From Phytopythium helicoides (Eukaryota; Oomycota; Peronosporomycetes; Pythiales; Pythiaceae), in the NCBI GenBank assembly GCA_024867545.1, contig JANFNE010000073.1, forward strand, positions 186,001 to 250,000: DNA of 64,000 nucleotides. Reading direction: 5' to 3'. The position numbers and the translations under genes are program-made. Positions 54,350-64,000 of this stretch are shown here, in pieces (the first letter of the stretch is position 1; each line of letters begins with the position of its first letter). Below the pieces are notes generated by a model. That model saw only the letters and a program-made list of their open reading frames with translations. It did no database searches and was not told where the DNA came from.

Positions 54350-54599
54350 CGTTTTCTTTGCTCCTCGTCCTCTTTTTCCTTGCTCCTTGCTCCTTGCTCC
54401 TTGCTCCTTGCTCCTTGCTCTTTGTTCTTTGCTGTTTTTGCTCTTTGCTGTTTTTGCATTTTGCTTTTTGCTTTTCGCCTTTTGCTTTTCGCTTTTCGCT
54501 TTTCGCTTTTCGTTTTTTTGCATTTCGCTTTTCGCTTTTTGCTTTTTTACTTTTTACTTTTCGCTACACGCGCTCCGTGATCGGCTACATTTGTCCAAG

Positions 54600-54638
<39 letters not shown>

Positions 54639-54976
54639 GATGACGACGACGACGATGCGCGTTGTCTCAGCTGGTGGTTGTATTTGTGGTTGATTTAGGT
54701 TAATTTGGCCGTGTATGGTATGGCTTCCATCTCCTTGTCGCGGTGATTGCGCGTTTGGTTTGGCGGAGGCCGATATGATGTGGGTAGTGGATATATAGCT
54801 CGTTTTGTCATTGGAAGCACCGCGTGTGTAGGAGGTCAGAGAAGAGCGTTGGGAAAGGGAAAATCGTGTGGAATGTGGTGTGGAATGTGTTGTGGTGTGT
54901 GTGTCATGTATAGTATACCTGTATAGTATGGTGTTAGGGTTGTGTGTGTGTTTGTGTTTGTTGAGCTGGGTTAGGT

Positions 54977-55048
54977 GGTCTTATGGTGTAATGGTTAGCA
55001 CTCTGGACTTTGAATCCAGCGATCCGGGTTCGAGTCCCGGTAGGACCT
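54977..55048 (+). tRNA. tRNA-Gln(TTG), array gene 45
   Basis: Type T. Next 376 bp on. Confidence 0.97.
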
Positions 55049-55352
55049 CATTTATGTTCGCCGTGGCGTGGTGGTGTGAGTACTGTCGTATTGGTTGGCT
55101 TGTGTGGTGTGTGAGGAAGTGTTTGTTTATGGCTTGTTTGGTGTCGGGTGTATGTGTTGTGTGTGTGTTTTGATGCGTTGATGTGATGATGTGATGATGT
55201 GTGTTGTAGTGAATGTGTGTTGTTGGTTGTGTGTTGTGTGTTGATAGTGTGTTTGTTGTTGTTGTTTGTGTGTTGTTTGTGTGTTGTTTGTATGTGTGTT
55301 GTTTGTGTGTTGTTTGTATGTGTGTTTGTGTGTGTTAGTGAGTGTATGTGCT

Positions 55353-55424
55353 GGTCTTATGGTGTAATGGTTAGCACTCTGGACTCTGAATCCAGCGATC
55401 CGGGTTCAAATCCCGGTAGGACCT
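55353..55424 (+). tRNA. tRNA-Gln(CTG), array gene 46
   Basis: Type C. Next 695 bp on. Confidence 0.97.
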
Positions 55425-55674
55425 CGTTTTCTTTGCTCCTCGTCCTCTTTTTCCTTGCTCCTTGCTCCTTGCTCCTTGCTCCTTGTTCTTTGTTCTTTGT
55501 TCTTTGCTGTTTTTGCTCTTTGCTGTTTTTGCATTTTGCTTTTTGCTTTTCGCCTTTTGCTTTTCGCTTTTCGCTTTTCGCTTTTCGTTTTTTTGCATTT
55601 CGCTTTTCGCTTTTTGCTTTTTTACTTTTTACTTTTCGCTACACGCGCTCCGTGATCGGCTACATTTGTCCAAG

Positions 55675-55709
<35 letters not shown>

Positions 55710-56047
55710 GATGACGACGACGACGATGCGCGTTGTCTCAGCTGGTGGTTGTATTTGTGGTTGATTTAGGTTAATTTGGCCGTGTATGGTATGGCTTCCA
55801 TCTCCTTGTCGCGGTGATTGCGCGTTTGGTTTGGCGGAGGCCGATATGATGTGGGTAGTGGATATATAGCTCGTTTTGTCATTGGAAGCACCGCGTGTGT
55901 AGGAGGTCAGAGAAGAGCGTTGGGAAAGGGAAAATCGTGTGGAATGTGGTGTGGAATGTGTTGTGGTGTGTGTGTCATGTATAGTATACCTGTATAGTAT
56001 GGTGTTAGGGTTGTGTGTGTGTTTGTGTTTGTTGAGCTGGGTTAGGT

Positions 56048-56119
56048 GGTCTTATGGTGTAATGGTTAGCACTCTGGACTTTGAATCCAGCGATCCGGGT
56101 TCGAGTCCCGGTAGGACCT
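56048..56119 (+). tRNA. tRNA-Gln(TTG), array gene 47
   Basis: Type T. Next 376 bp on. Confidence 0.97.
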
Positions 56120-56423
56120 CATTTATGTTCGCCGTGGCGTGGTGGTGTGAGTACTGTCGTATTGGTTGGCTTGTGTGGTGTGTGAGGAAGTGTTTGTTTA
56201 TGGCTTGTTTGGTGTCGGGTGTATGTGTTGTGTGTGTGTTTTGATGCGTTGATGTGATGATGTGATGATGTGTGTTGTAGTGAATGTGTGTTGTTGGTTG
56301 TGTGTTGTGTGTTGATAGTGTGTTTGTTGTTGTTGTTTGTGTGTTGTTTGTGTGTTGTTTGTATGTGTGTTGTTTGTGTGTTGTTTGTATGTGTGTTTGT
56401 GTGTGTTAGTGAGTGTATGTGCT

Positions 56424-56495
56424 GGTCTTATGGTGTAATGGTTAGCACTCTGGACTCTGAATCCAGCGATCCGGGTTCAAATCCCGGTAGGACCT
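56424..56495 (+). tRNA. tRNA-Gln(CTG), array gene 48
   Basis: Type C. The pyrimidine tract after it has unique small indels (CCTTGTCTTGTCTTTG, TTCGCCTTTTTGC). Next 713 bp on. Confidence 0.97.
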
Positions 56496-56743
56496 CGTTT
56501 TCTTTGCTCCTCGTCCTCTTTTTCCTTGCTCCTTGCTCCTTGCTCCTTGTTCCTTGTCTTGTCTTTGTTCTTTGCTGTTTTTGCTCTTTGCTGTTTTTGC
56601 ATTTTGCTTTTTGCTTTTCGCCTTTTTGCTTTTCGCTTTTCGCTTTTCGCTTTTCGTTTTTTTGCATTTCGCTTTTCGCTTTTTGCTTTTTTACTTTTTA
56701 CTTTTCGCTACACGCGCTCCGTGATCGGCTACATTTGTCCAAG

Positions 56744-56798
<55 letters not shown>

Positions 56799-57136
56799 GA
56801 TGACGACGACGACGATGCGCGTTGTCTCAGCTGGTGGTTGTATTTGTGGTTGATTTAGGTTAATTTGGCCGTGTATGGTATGGCTTCCATCTCCTTGTCG
56901 CGGTGATTGCGCGTTTGGTTTGGCGGAGGCCGATATGATGTGGGTAGTGGATATATAGCTCGTTTTGTCATTGGAAGCACCGCGTGTGTAGGAGGTCAGA
57001 GAAGAGCGTTGGGAAAGGGAAAATCGTGTGGAATGTGGTGTGGAATGTGTTGTGGTGTGTGTGTCATGTATAGTATACCTGTATAGTATGGTGTTAGGGT
57101 TGTGTGTGTGTTTGTGTTTGTTGAGCTGGGTTAGGT

Positions 57137-57208
57137 GGTCTTATGGTGTAATGGTTAGCACTCTGGACTTTGAATCCAGCGATCCGGGTTCGAGTCCCGG
57201 TAGGACCT
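57137..57208 (+). tRNA. tRNA-Gln(TTG), array gene 49
   Basis: Type T. Next 376 bp on. Confidence 0.97.
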
Positions 57209-57512
57209 CATTTATGTTCGCCGTGGCGTGGTGGTGTGAGTACTGTCGTATTGGTTGGCTTGTGTGGTGTGTGAGGAAGTGTTTGTTTATGGCTTGTTTG
57301 GTGTCGGGTGTATGTGTTGTGTGTGTGTTTTGATGCGTTGATGTGATGATGTGATGATGTGTGTTGTAGTGAATGTGTGTTGTTGGTTGTGTGTTGTGTG
57401 TTGATAGTGTGTTTGTTGTTGTTGTTTGTGTGTTGTTTGTGTGTTGTTTGTATGTGTGTTGTTTGTGTGTTGTTTGTATGTGTGTTTGTGTGTGTTAGTG
57501 AGTGTATGTGCT

Positions 57513-57584
57513 GGTCTTATGGTGTAATGGTTAGCACTCTGGACTCTGAATCCAGCGATCCGGGTTCAAATCCCGGTAGGACCT
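57513..57584 (+). tRNA. tRNA-Gln(CTG), array gene 50
   Basis: Type C. Next 711 bp on. Confidence 0.97.
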
Positions 57585-57834
57585 CGTTTTCTTTGCTCCT
57601 CGTCCTCTTTTTCCTTGCTCCTTGCTCCTTGCTCCTTGTTCCTTGCTCCTTGCTCTTTGTTCTTTGCTGTTTTTGCTCTTTGCTGTTTTTGCATTTTGCT
57701 TTTTGCTTTTCGCTTTTTGCTTTTCGCTTTTCGCTTTTCGCTTTTCGTTTTTTTGCATTTCGCTTTTCGCTTTTTGCTTTTTTACTTTTTACTTTTCGCT
57801 ACACGCGCTCCGTGATCGGCTACATTTGTCCAAG

Positions 57835-57885
<51 letters not shown>

Positions 57886-58223
57886 GATGACGACGACGAC
57901 GATGCGCGTTGTCTCAGCTGGTGGTTGTATTTGTGGTTGATTTAGGTTAATTTGGCCGTGTATGGTATGGCTTCCATCTCCTTGTCGCGGTGATTGCGCG
58001 TTTGGTTTGGCGGAGGCCGATATGATGTGGGTAGTGGATATATAGCTCGTTTTGTCATTGGAAGCACCGCGTGTGTAGGAGGTCAGAGAAGAGCGTTGGG
58101 AAAGGGAAAATCGTGTGGAATGTGGTGTGGAATGTGTTGTGGTGTGTGTGTCATGTATAGTATACCTGTATAGTATGGTGTTAGGGTTGTGTGTGTGTTT
58201 GTGTTTGTTGAGCTGGGTTAGGT

Positions 58224-58295
58224 GGTCTTATGGTGTAATGGTTAGCACTCTGGACTTTGAATCCAGCGATCCGGGTTCGAGTCCCGGTAGGACCT
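58224..58295 (+). tRNA. tRNA-Gln(TTG), array gene 51
   Basis: Type T. Next 365 bp on, the shortest interval to a CTG gene apart from the array edge. Confidence 0.97.
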
Positions 58296-58588
58296 CATTT
58301 ATGTTCGCCGTGGCGTGGTGGTGTGAGTACTGTCGTATTGGTTGGCTTGTGTGGTGTGTGAGGAAGTGTTTGTTTATGGCTTGTTTGGTGTCGGGTGTAT
58401 GTGTTGTGTGTGTGTTTTGATGCGTTGATGTGATGATGTGATGATGTGTGTTGTAGTGAATGTGTGTTGTTGGTTGTGTGTTGTGTGTTGATAGTGTGTT
58501 TGTTGTTGTTGTTTGTGTGTTGTTTGTATGTGTGTTGTTTGTGTGTTGTTTGTATGTGTGTTTGTGTGTGTTAGTGAGTGTATGTGCT

Positions 58589-58660
58589 GGTCTTATGGTG
58601 TAATGGTTAGCACTCTGGACTCTGAATCCAGCGATCCGGGTTCAAATCCCGGTAGGACCT
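58589..58660 (+). tRNA. tRNA-Gln(CTG), array gene 52
   Basis: Type C. Next 697 bp on, another CTG gene. Confidence 0.97.
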
Positions 58661-58896
58661 CGTTTTCTTTGCTCCTCGTCCTCTTTTTCCTTGCTCCTTG
58701 CTCCTTGTTCTTTGTTCTTTGTTCTTTGCTGTTTTTGCTCTTTGCTGTTTTTGCATTTTGCTTTTTGCTTTTCGCTTTTTGCTTTTCGCTTTTCGCTTTT
58801 CGCTTTTCGTTTTTTTGCATTTCGCTTTTCGCTTTTTGCTTTTTTACTTTTTACTTTTCGCTACACGCGCTCCGTGATCGGCTACATTTGTCCAAG

Positions 58897-58947
<51 letters not shown>

Positions 58948-59285
58948 GATGACGACGACGACGATGCGCGTTGTCTCAGCTGGTGGTTGTATTTGTGGTT
59001 GATTTAGGTTAATTTGGCCGTGTATGGTATGGCTTCCATCTCCTTGTCGCGGTGATTGCGCGTTTGGTTTGGCGGAGGCCGATATGATGTGGGTAGTGGA
59101 TATATAGCTCGTTTTGTCATTGGAAGCACCGCGTGTGTAGGAGGTCAGAGAAGAGCGTTGGGAAAGGGAAAATCGTGTGGAATGTGGTGTGGAATGTGTT
59201 GTGGTGTGTGTGTCATGTATAGTATACCTGTATAGTATGGTGTTAGGGTTGTGTGTGTGTTTGTGTTTGTTGAGCTGGGTTAGGT

Positions 59286-59357
59286 GGTCTTATGGTGTAA
59301 TGGTTAGCACTCTGGACTCTGAATCCAGCGATCCGGGTTCAAATCCCGGTAGGACCT
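59286..59357 (+). tRNA. tRNA-Gln(CTG), array gene 53, in a short unit
   Basis: Type C body behind a TTG-type 5' flank. Its unit carries GGCCATGTATGG, like gene 11. Next 699 bp on. Confidence 0.97.
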
Positions 59358-59607
59358 CGTTTTCTTTGCTCCTCGTCCTCTTTTTCCTTGCTCCTTGCTC
59401 CTTGCTCCTTGCTCCTTGTTCTTTGTTCTTTGTTCTTTGCTGTTTTTGCTCTTTGCTGTTTTTGCATTTTGCTTTTTGCTTTTCGCTTTTTGCTTTTCGC
59501 TTTTCGCTTTTCGCTTTTCGTTTTTTTGCATTTCGCTTTTCGCTTTTTGCTTTTTTACTTTTTACTTTTCGCTACACGCGCTCCGTGATCGGCTACATTT
59601 GTCCAAG

Positions 59608-59646
<39 letters not shown>

Positions 59647-59984
59647 GATGACGACGACGACGATGCGCGTTGTCTCAGCTGGTGGTTGTATTTGTGGTTG
59701 ATTTAGGTTAATTTGGCCATGTATGGTATGGCTTCCATCTCCTTGTCGCGGTGATTGCGCGTTTGGTTTGGCGGAGGCCGATATGATGTGGGTAGTGGAT
59801 ATATAGCTCGTTTTGTCATTGGAAGCACCGCGTGTGTAGGAGGTCAGAGAAGAGCGTTGGGAAAGGGAAAATCGTGTGGAATGTGGTGTGGAATGTGTTG
59901 TGGTGTGTGTGTCATGTATAGTATACCTGTATAGTATGGTGTTAGGGTTGTGTGTGTGTTTGTGTTTGTTGAGCTGGGTTAGGT

Positions 59985-60056
59985 GGTCTTATGGTGTAAT
60001 GGTTAGCACTCTGGACTTTGAATCCAGCGATCCGGGTTCGAGTCCCGGTAGGACCT
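59985..60056 (+). tRNA. tRNA-Gln(TTG), array gene 54
   Basis: Type T. Next 373 bp on. Confidence 0.97.
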
Positions 60057-60357
60057 CATTTATGTTCGCCGTGGCGTGGTGGTGTGAGTACTGTCGTATT
60101 GGTTGGCTTGTGTGGTGTGTGAGGAAGTGTTTGTTTATGGCTTGTTTGGTGTCGGGTGTATGTGTTGTGTGTGTGTTTTGATGCGTTGATGCGTTGATGT
60201 GATGATGTGATGATGTGTGTTGTAGTGAATGTGTGTTGTTGGTTGTGTGTTGTGTGTTGATAGTGTGTTTGTTGTTGTTGTTTGTGTGTTGTTTGTGTGT
60301 TGTTTGTATGTGTGTTGTTTGTATGTGTGTTTGTGTGTGTTAGTGAGTGTATGTGCT

Positions 60358-60429
60358 GGTCTTATGGTGTAATGGTTAGCACTCTGGACTCTGAATCCAG
60401 CGATCCGGGTTCAAATCCCGGTAGGACCT
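60358..60429 (+). tRNA. tRNA-Gln(CTG), array gene 55
   Basis: Type C, with the shorter G/T repeat as at genes 4, 13 and 15. Next 705 bp on. Confidence 0.97.
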
Positions 60430-60677
60430 CGTTTTCTTTGCTCCTCGTCCTCTTTTTCCTTGCTCCTTGCTCCTTGCTCCTTGCTCCTTGTTCTTTGTTC
60501 TTTGTTCTTTGCTGTTTTTGCATTTTGCTTTTTGCTTTTCGCTTTTTGCATTTCGCTTTTTGCTTTTCGCTTTTCGCTTTTCGCTTTTCGTTTTTTTGCA
60601 TTTCGCTTTTCGCTTTTTGCTTTTTTACTTTTTACTTTTCGCTACACGCGCTCCGTGATCGGCTACATTTGTCCAAG

Positions 60678-60724
<47 letters not shown>

Positions 60725-61062
60725 GATGACGACGACGACGATGCGCGTTGTCTCAGCTGGTGGTTGTATTTGTGGTTGATTTAGGTTAATTTGGCCGTGT
60801 ATGGTATGGCTTCCATCTCCTTGTCGCGGTGATTGCGCGTTTGGTTTGGCGGAGGCCGATATGATGTGGGTAGTGGATATATAGCTCGTTTTGTCATTGG
60901 AAGCACCGCGTGTGTAGGAGGTCAGAGAAGAGCGTTGGGAAAGGGAAAATCGTGTGGAATGTGGTGTGGAATGTGTTGTGGTGTGTGTGTCATGTATAGT
61001 ATACCTGTATAGTATGGTGTTAGGGTTGTGTGTGTGTTTGTGTTTGTTGAGCTGGGTTAGGT

Positions 61063-61134
61063 GGTCTTATGGTGTAATGGTTAGCACTCTGGACTTTGAA
61101 TCCAGCGATCCGGGTTCGAGTCCCGGTAGGACCT
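61063..61134 (+). tRNA. tRNA-Gln(TTG), array gene 56
   Basis: Type T. Next 384 bp on. Confidence 0.97.
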
Positions 61135-61446
61135 CATTTATGTTCGCCGTGGCGTGGTGGTGTGAGTACTGTCGTATTGGTTGGCTTGTGTGGTGTGTGA
61201 GGAAGTGTTTGTTTATGGCTTGTTTGGTGTCGGGTGTATGTGTTGTGTGTGTGTTTTGATGCGTTGATGCGTTGATGTGATGATGTGATGATGTGTGTTG
61301 TAGTGAATGTGTGTTGTTGGTTGTGTGTTGTGTGTTGATAGTGTGTTTGTTGTTGTTGTTTGTGTGTTGTTTGTGTGTTGTTTGTATGTGTGTTGTTTGT
61401 GTGTTGTTTGTATGTGTGTTTGTGTGTGTTAGTGAGTGTATGTGCT

Positions 61447-61518
61447 GGTCTTATGGTGTAATGGTTAGCACTCTGGACTCTGAATCCAGCGATCCGGGTT
61501 CAAATCCCGGTAGGACCT
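61447..61518 (+). tRNA. tRNA-Gln(CTG), array gene 57
   Basis: Type C, TTCGCCTTTTGC variant downstream. Next 704 bp on. Confidence 0.97.
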
Positions 61519-61761
61519 CGTTTTCTTTGCTCCTCGTCCTCTTTTTCCTTGCTCCTTGCTCCTTGCTCCTTGTTCTTTGTTCTTTGTTCTTTGCTGTTTT
61601 TGCTCTTTGCTGTTTTTGCATTTTGCTTTTTGCTTTTCGCCTTTTGCTTTTCGCTTTTCGCTTTTCGCTTTTCGTTTTTTTGCATTTCGCTTTTCGCTTT
61701 TTGCTTTTTTACTTTTTACTTTTCGCTACACGCGCTCCGTGATCGGCTACATTTGTCCAAG

Positions 61762-61812
<51 letters not shown>

Positions 61813-62150
61813 GATGACGACGACGACGATGCGCGTTGTCTCAGCTGGTGGTTGTATTTGTGGTTGATTTAGGTTAATTTGGCCGTGTATGGTATGGCTT
61901 CCATCTCCTTGTCGCGGTGATTGCGCGTTTGGTTTGGCGGAGGCCGATATGATGTGGGTAGTGGATATATAGCTCGTTTTGTCATTGGAAGCACCGCGTG
62001 TGTAGGAGGTCAGAGAAGAGCGTTGGGAAAGGGAAAATCGTGTGGAATGTGGTGTGGAATGTGTTGTGGTGTGTGTGTCATGTATAGTATACCTGTATAG
62101 TATGGTGTTAGGGTTGTGTGTGTGTTTGTGTTTGTTGAGCTGGGTTAGGT

Positions 62151-62222
62151 GGTCTTATGGTGTAATGGTTAGCACTCTGGACTTTGAATCCAGCGATCCG
62201 GGTTCGAGTCCCGGTAGGACCT
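62151..62222 (+). tRNA. tRNA-Gln(TTG), array gene 58
   Basis: Type T. Next 384 bp on. Confidence 0.97.
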
Positions 62223-62534
62223 CATTTATGTTCGCCGTGGCGTGGTGGTGTGAGTACTGTCGTATTGGTTGGCTTGTGTGGTGTGTGAGGAAGTGTTTGT
62301 TTATGGCTTGTTTGGTGTCGGGTGTATGTGTTGTGTGTGTGTTTTGATGCGTTGATGCGTTGATGTGATGATGTGATGATGTGTGTTGTAGTGAATGTGT
62401 GTTGTTGGTTGTGTGTTGTGTGTTGATAGTGTGTTTGTTGTTGTTGTTTGTGTGTTGTTTGTGTGTTGTTTGTATGTGTGTTGTTTGTGTGTTGTTTGTA
62501 TGTGTGTTTGTGTGTGTTAGTGAGTGTATGTGCT

Positions 62535-62606
62535 GGTCTTATGGTGTAATGGTTAGCACTCTGGACTCTGAATCCAGCGATCCGGGTTCAAATCCCGGTA
62601 GGACCT
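62535..62606 (+). tRNA. tRNA-Gln(CTG), array gene 59
   Basis: Type C, TTCGCCTTTTGC variant downstream. Next 704 bp on. Confidence 0.97.
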
Positions 62607-62849
62607 CGTTTTCTTTGCTCCTCGTCCTCTTTTTCCTTGCTCCTTGCTCCTTGCTCCTTGTTCTTTGTTCTTTGTTCTTTGCTGTTTTTGCTCTTTGCTG
62701 TTTTTGCATTTTGCTTTTTGCTTTTCGCCTTTTGCTTTTCGCTTTTCGCTTTTCGCTTTTCGTTTTTTTGCATTTCGCTTTTCGCTTTTTGCTTTTTTAC
62801 TTTTTACTTTTCGCTACACGCGCTCCGTGATCGGCTACATTTGTCCAAG

Positions 62850-62900
<51 letters not shown>

Positions 62901-63238
62901 GATGACGACGACGACGATGCGCGTTGTCTCAGCTGGTGGTTGTATTTGTGGTTGATTTAGGTTAATTTGGCCGTGTATGGTATGGCTTCCATCTCCTTGT
63001 CGCGGTGATTGCGCGTTTGGTTTGGCGGAGGCCGATATGATGTGGGTAGTGGATATATAGCTCGTTTTGTCATTGGAAGCACCGCGTGTGTAGGAGGTCA
63101 GAGAAGAGCGTTGGGAAAGGGAAAATCGTGTGGAATGTGGTGTGGAATGTGTTGTGGTGTGTGTGTCATGTATAGTATACCTGTATAGTATGGTGTTAGG
63201 GTTGTGTGTGTGTTTGTGTTTGTTGAGCTGGGTTAGGT

Positions 63239-63310
63239 GGTCTTATGGTGTAATGGTTAGCACTCTGGACTTTGAATCCAGCGATCCGGGTTCGAGTCCC
63301 GGTAGGACCT
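63239..63310 (+). tRNA. tRNA-Gln(TTG), array gene 60
   Basis: Type T. Next 384 bp on. Confidence 0.97.
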
Positions 63311-63622
63311 CATTTATGTTCGCCGTGGCGTGGTGGTGTGAGTACTGTCGTATTGGTTGGCTTGTGTGGTGTGTGAGGAAGTGTTTGTTTATGGCTTGTT
63401 TGGTGTCGGGTGTATGTGTTGTGTGTGTGTTTTGATGCGTTGATGCGTTGATGTGATGATGTGATGATGTGTGTTGTAGTGAATGTGTGTTGTTGGTTGT
63501 GTGTTGTGTGTTGATAGTGTGTTTGTTGTTGTTGTTTGTGTGTTGTTTGTGTGTTGTTTGTATGTGTGTTGTTTGTGTGTTGTTTGTATGTGTGTTTGTG
63601 TGTGTTAGTGAGTGTATGTGCT

Positions 63623-63694
63623 GGTCTTATGGTGTAATGGTTAGCACTCTGGACTCTGAATCCAGCGATCCGGGTTCAAATCCCGGTAGGACCT
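63623..63694 (+). tRNA. tRNA-Gln(CTG), array gene 61
   Basis: Type C. The window ends inside the (GAAA)n tract that follows. Confidence 0.97.
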
Positions 63695-63952
63695 CGTTTT
63701 CTTTGCTCCTCGTCCTCTTTTTCCTTGCTCCTTGCTCCTTGCTCCTTGCTCCTTGCTCCTTGCTCTTTGTTCTTTGCTGTTTTTGCTCTTTGCTGTTTTT
63801 GCATTTTGCTTTTTGCTTTTCGCCTTTTGCTTTTCGCTTTTCGCTTTTCGCTTTTCGTTTTTTTGCATTTCGCTTTTTGCTTTTTGCTTTTTTACTTTTT
63901 TACTTTTTACTTTTCGCTACACGCGCTCCGTGATCGGCTACATTTGTCCAAG

Positions 63953-63999
<47 letters not shown>

Positions 64000-64000
64000 A

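Larger units (their letters stand above)
30177..64000 (+). repeat. Tandem array of tRNA-Gln gene units, at least 33.8 kb
   Basis: Standard unit (for example 31839-32916, 1078 bp): tRNA-Gln(TTG, 72 nt); spacer A, about 300 bp, which starts CATTTATGTTCGCCG and becomes a G/T-only minisatellite; tRNA-Gln(CTG, 72 nt); a pyrimidine tract of about 190 bp built from TTGCTCC-, TTGTTCT- and TTTTCGC-type words; a short unique piece (ACACGCGCTCCGTGATCGG); (GAAA)n; then about 390 bp of nearly invariant sequence with GATGACGACGACG, GGATATATAGC and ...GAGCTGGGTTAGGT directly before the next tRNA. Full units run 1062-1119 bp; the length differences come mostly from (GAAA)n, the pyrimidine tract and the G/T repeat. 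Five units lack the TTG gene and spacer A (681-708 bp), and one spacer A is duplicated (384 bp). The array continues past the right edge. Confidence 0.97.

Noticed and set aside
30433..63694. tRNA array as suppressor tRNAs for reassigned stop codons
   Set aside because: The anticodons are CTG and TTG, which read CAG and CAA. No TTA or CTA anticodon occurs, and the genes here use all three normal stops.
30387..63933. Dozens of ORFs of 60-200 codons repeated along the right half of the window
   Set aside because: They are translations of tRNA genes, the G/T repeat, the pyrimidine tract and (GAAA)n: Cys/Val, Leu/Phe/Ala and Lys/Glu low-complexity peptides present in several frames at once. There is no domain and no codon bias.
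30177..64000. CRISPR-like regular repeat spacing
   Set aside because: The repeated 72-mers are tRNA genes with correct arms and A/B boxes; the spacers are themselves repeated, and the context is eukaryotic.

Overview
This is eukaryotic nuclear DNA, most likely from an oomycete or a related stramenopile. That assignment is an inference from several things together: short GT-AG introns (58-106 bp), GC-rich genes, a MATE transporter, and a transposon set (degenerate hAT, PIF/Harbinger with a Myb/SANT partner, MULE, Crypton-type tyrosine recombinase, dual-RNase-H Ty3/gypsy chromovirus) that together resemble oomycete genomes. No single marker proves it.

Left part, 1-8.6 kb: three host genes among transposon debris. 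A PDZ-like gene runs off the left edge on the minus strand. A PIF/Harbinger remnant (about 0.99-3.7 kb) holds a truncated transposase on the minus strand and a Myb/SANT-like ORF on the plus strand, and a small hAT element (1129-2327, 8-bp target duplication) is nested in its end. A two-exon MATE-family transporter (5026-6952, +) converges on a four-exon conserved gene of unknown function (7087-8520, -).

Middle part, 8.7-30.2 kb: mobile DNA. A MULE (8761-11719) has about 54-bp terminal inverted repeats and two genes, a transposase with a frameshift in its SWIM finger and a small zinc-finger/coiled-coil/acidic protein. After about 3.4 kb with no recognisable gene comes a complete 13.0-kb Ty3/gypsy chromovirus (15196-28208, minus strand). 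Its 1032-bp LTRs show only three differences, it has a 4-bp target duplication, and both large ORFs are open. Gag and Pol are joined by a textbook -1 frameshift site (TTTAAAC next to the gag stop). Pol carries a degenerate first RNase H and a complete second one. A broken Crypton-type recombinase gene (28804-30176, -) then abuts the last 18 nt of a tRNA-Gln gene.

Right part, 30.2-64.0 kb: one continuous tandem array of tRNA-Gln genes, not ended at the window edge. I count 61 complete genes (34 with anticodon CTG, 27 with TTG) plus the 18-nt fragment. The usual unit is about 1.06-1.12 kb: tRNA-Gln(TTG), a G/T-rich spacer, tRNA-Gln(CTG), a pyrimidine tract, a (GAAA)n microsatellite, then a conserved about 390-bp segment leading to the next TTG gene. 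Five short units and one duplicated-spacer unit with a hybrid tRNA look like the two products of unequal crossing-over inside the tRNA genes. The many 60-200-residue ORFs in the array are translations of spacer and tRNA sequence and are not annotated as genes.
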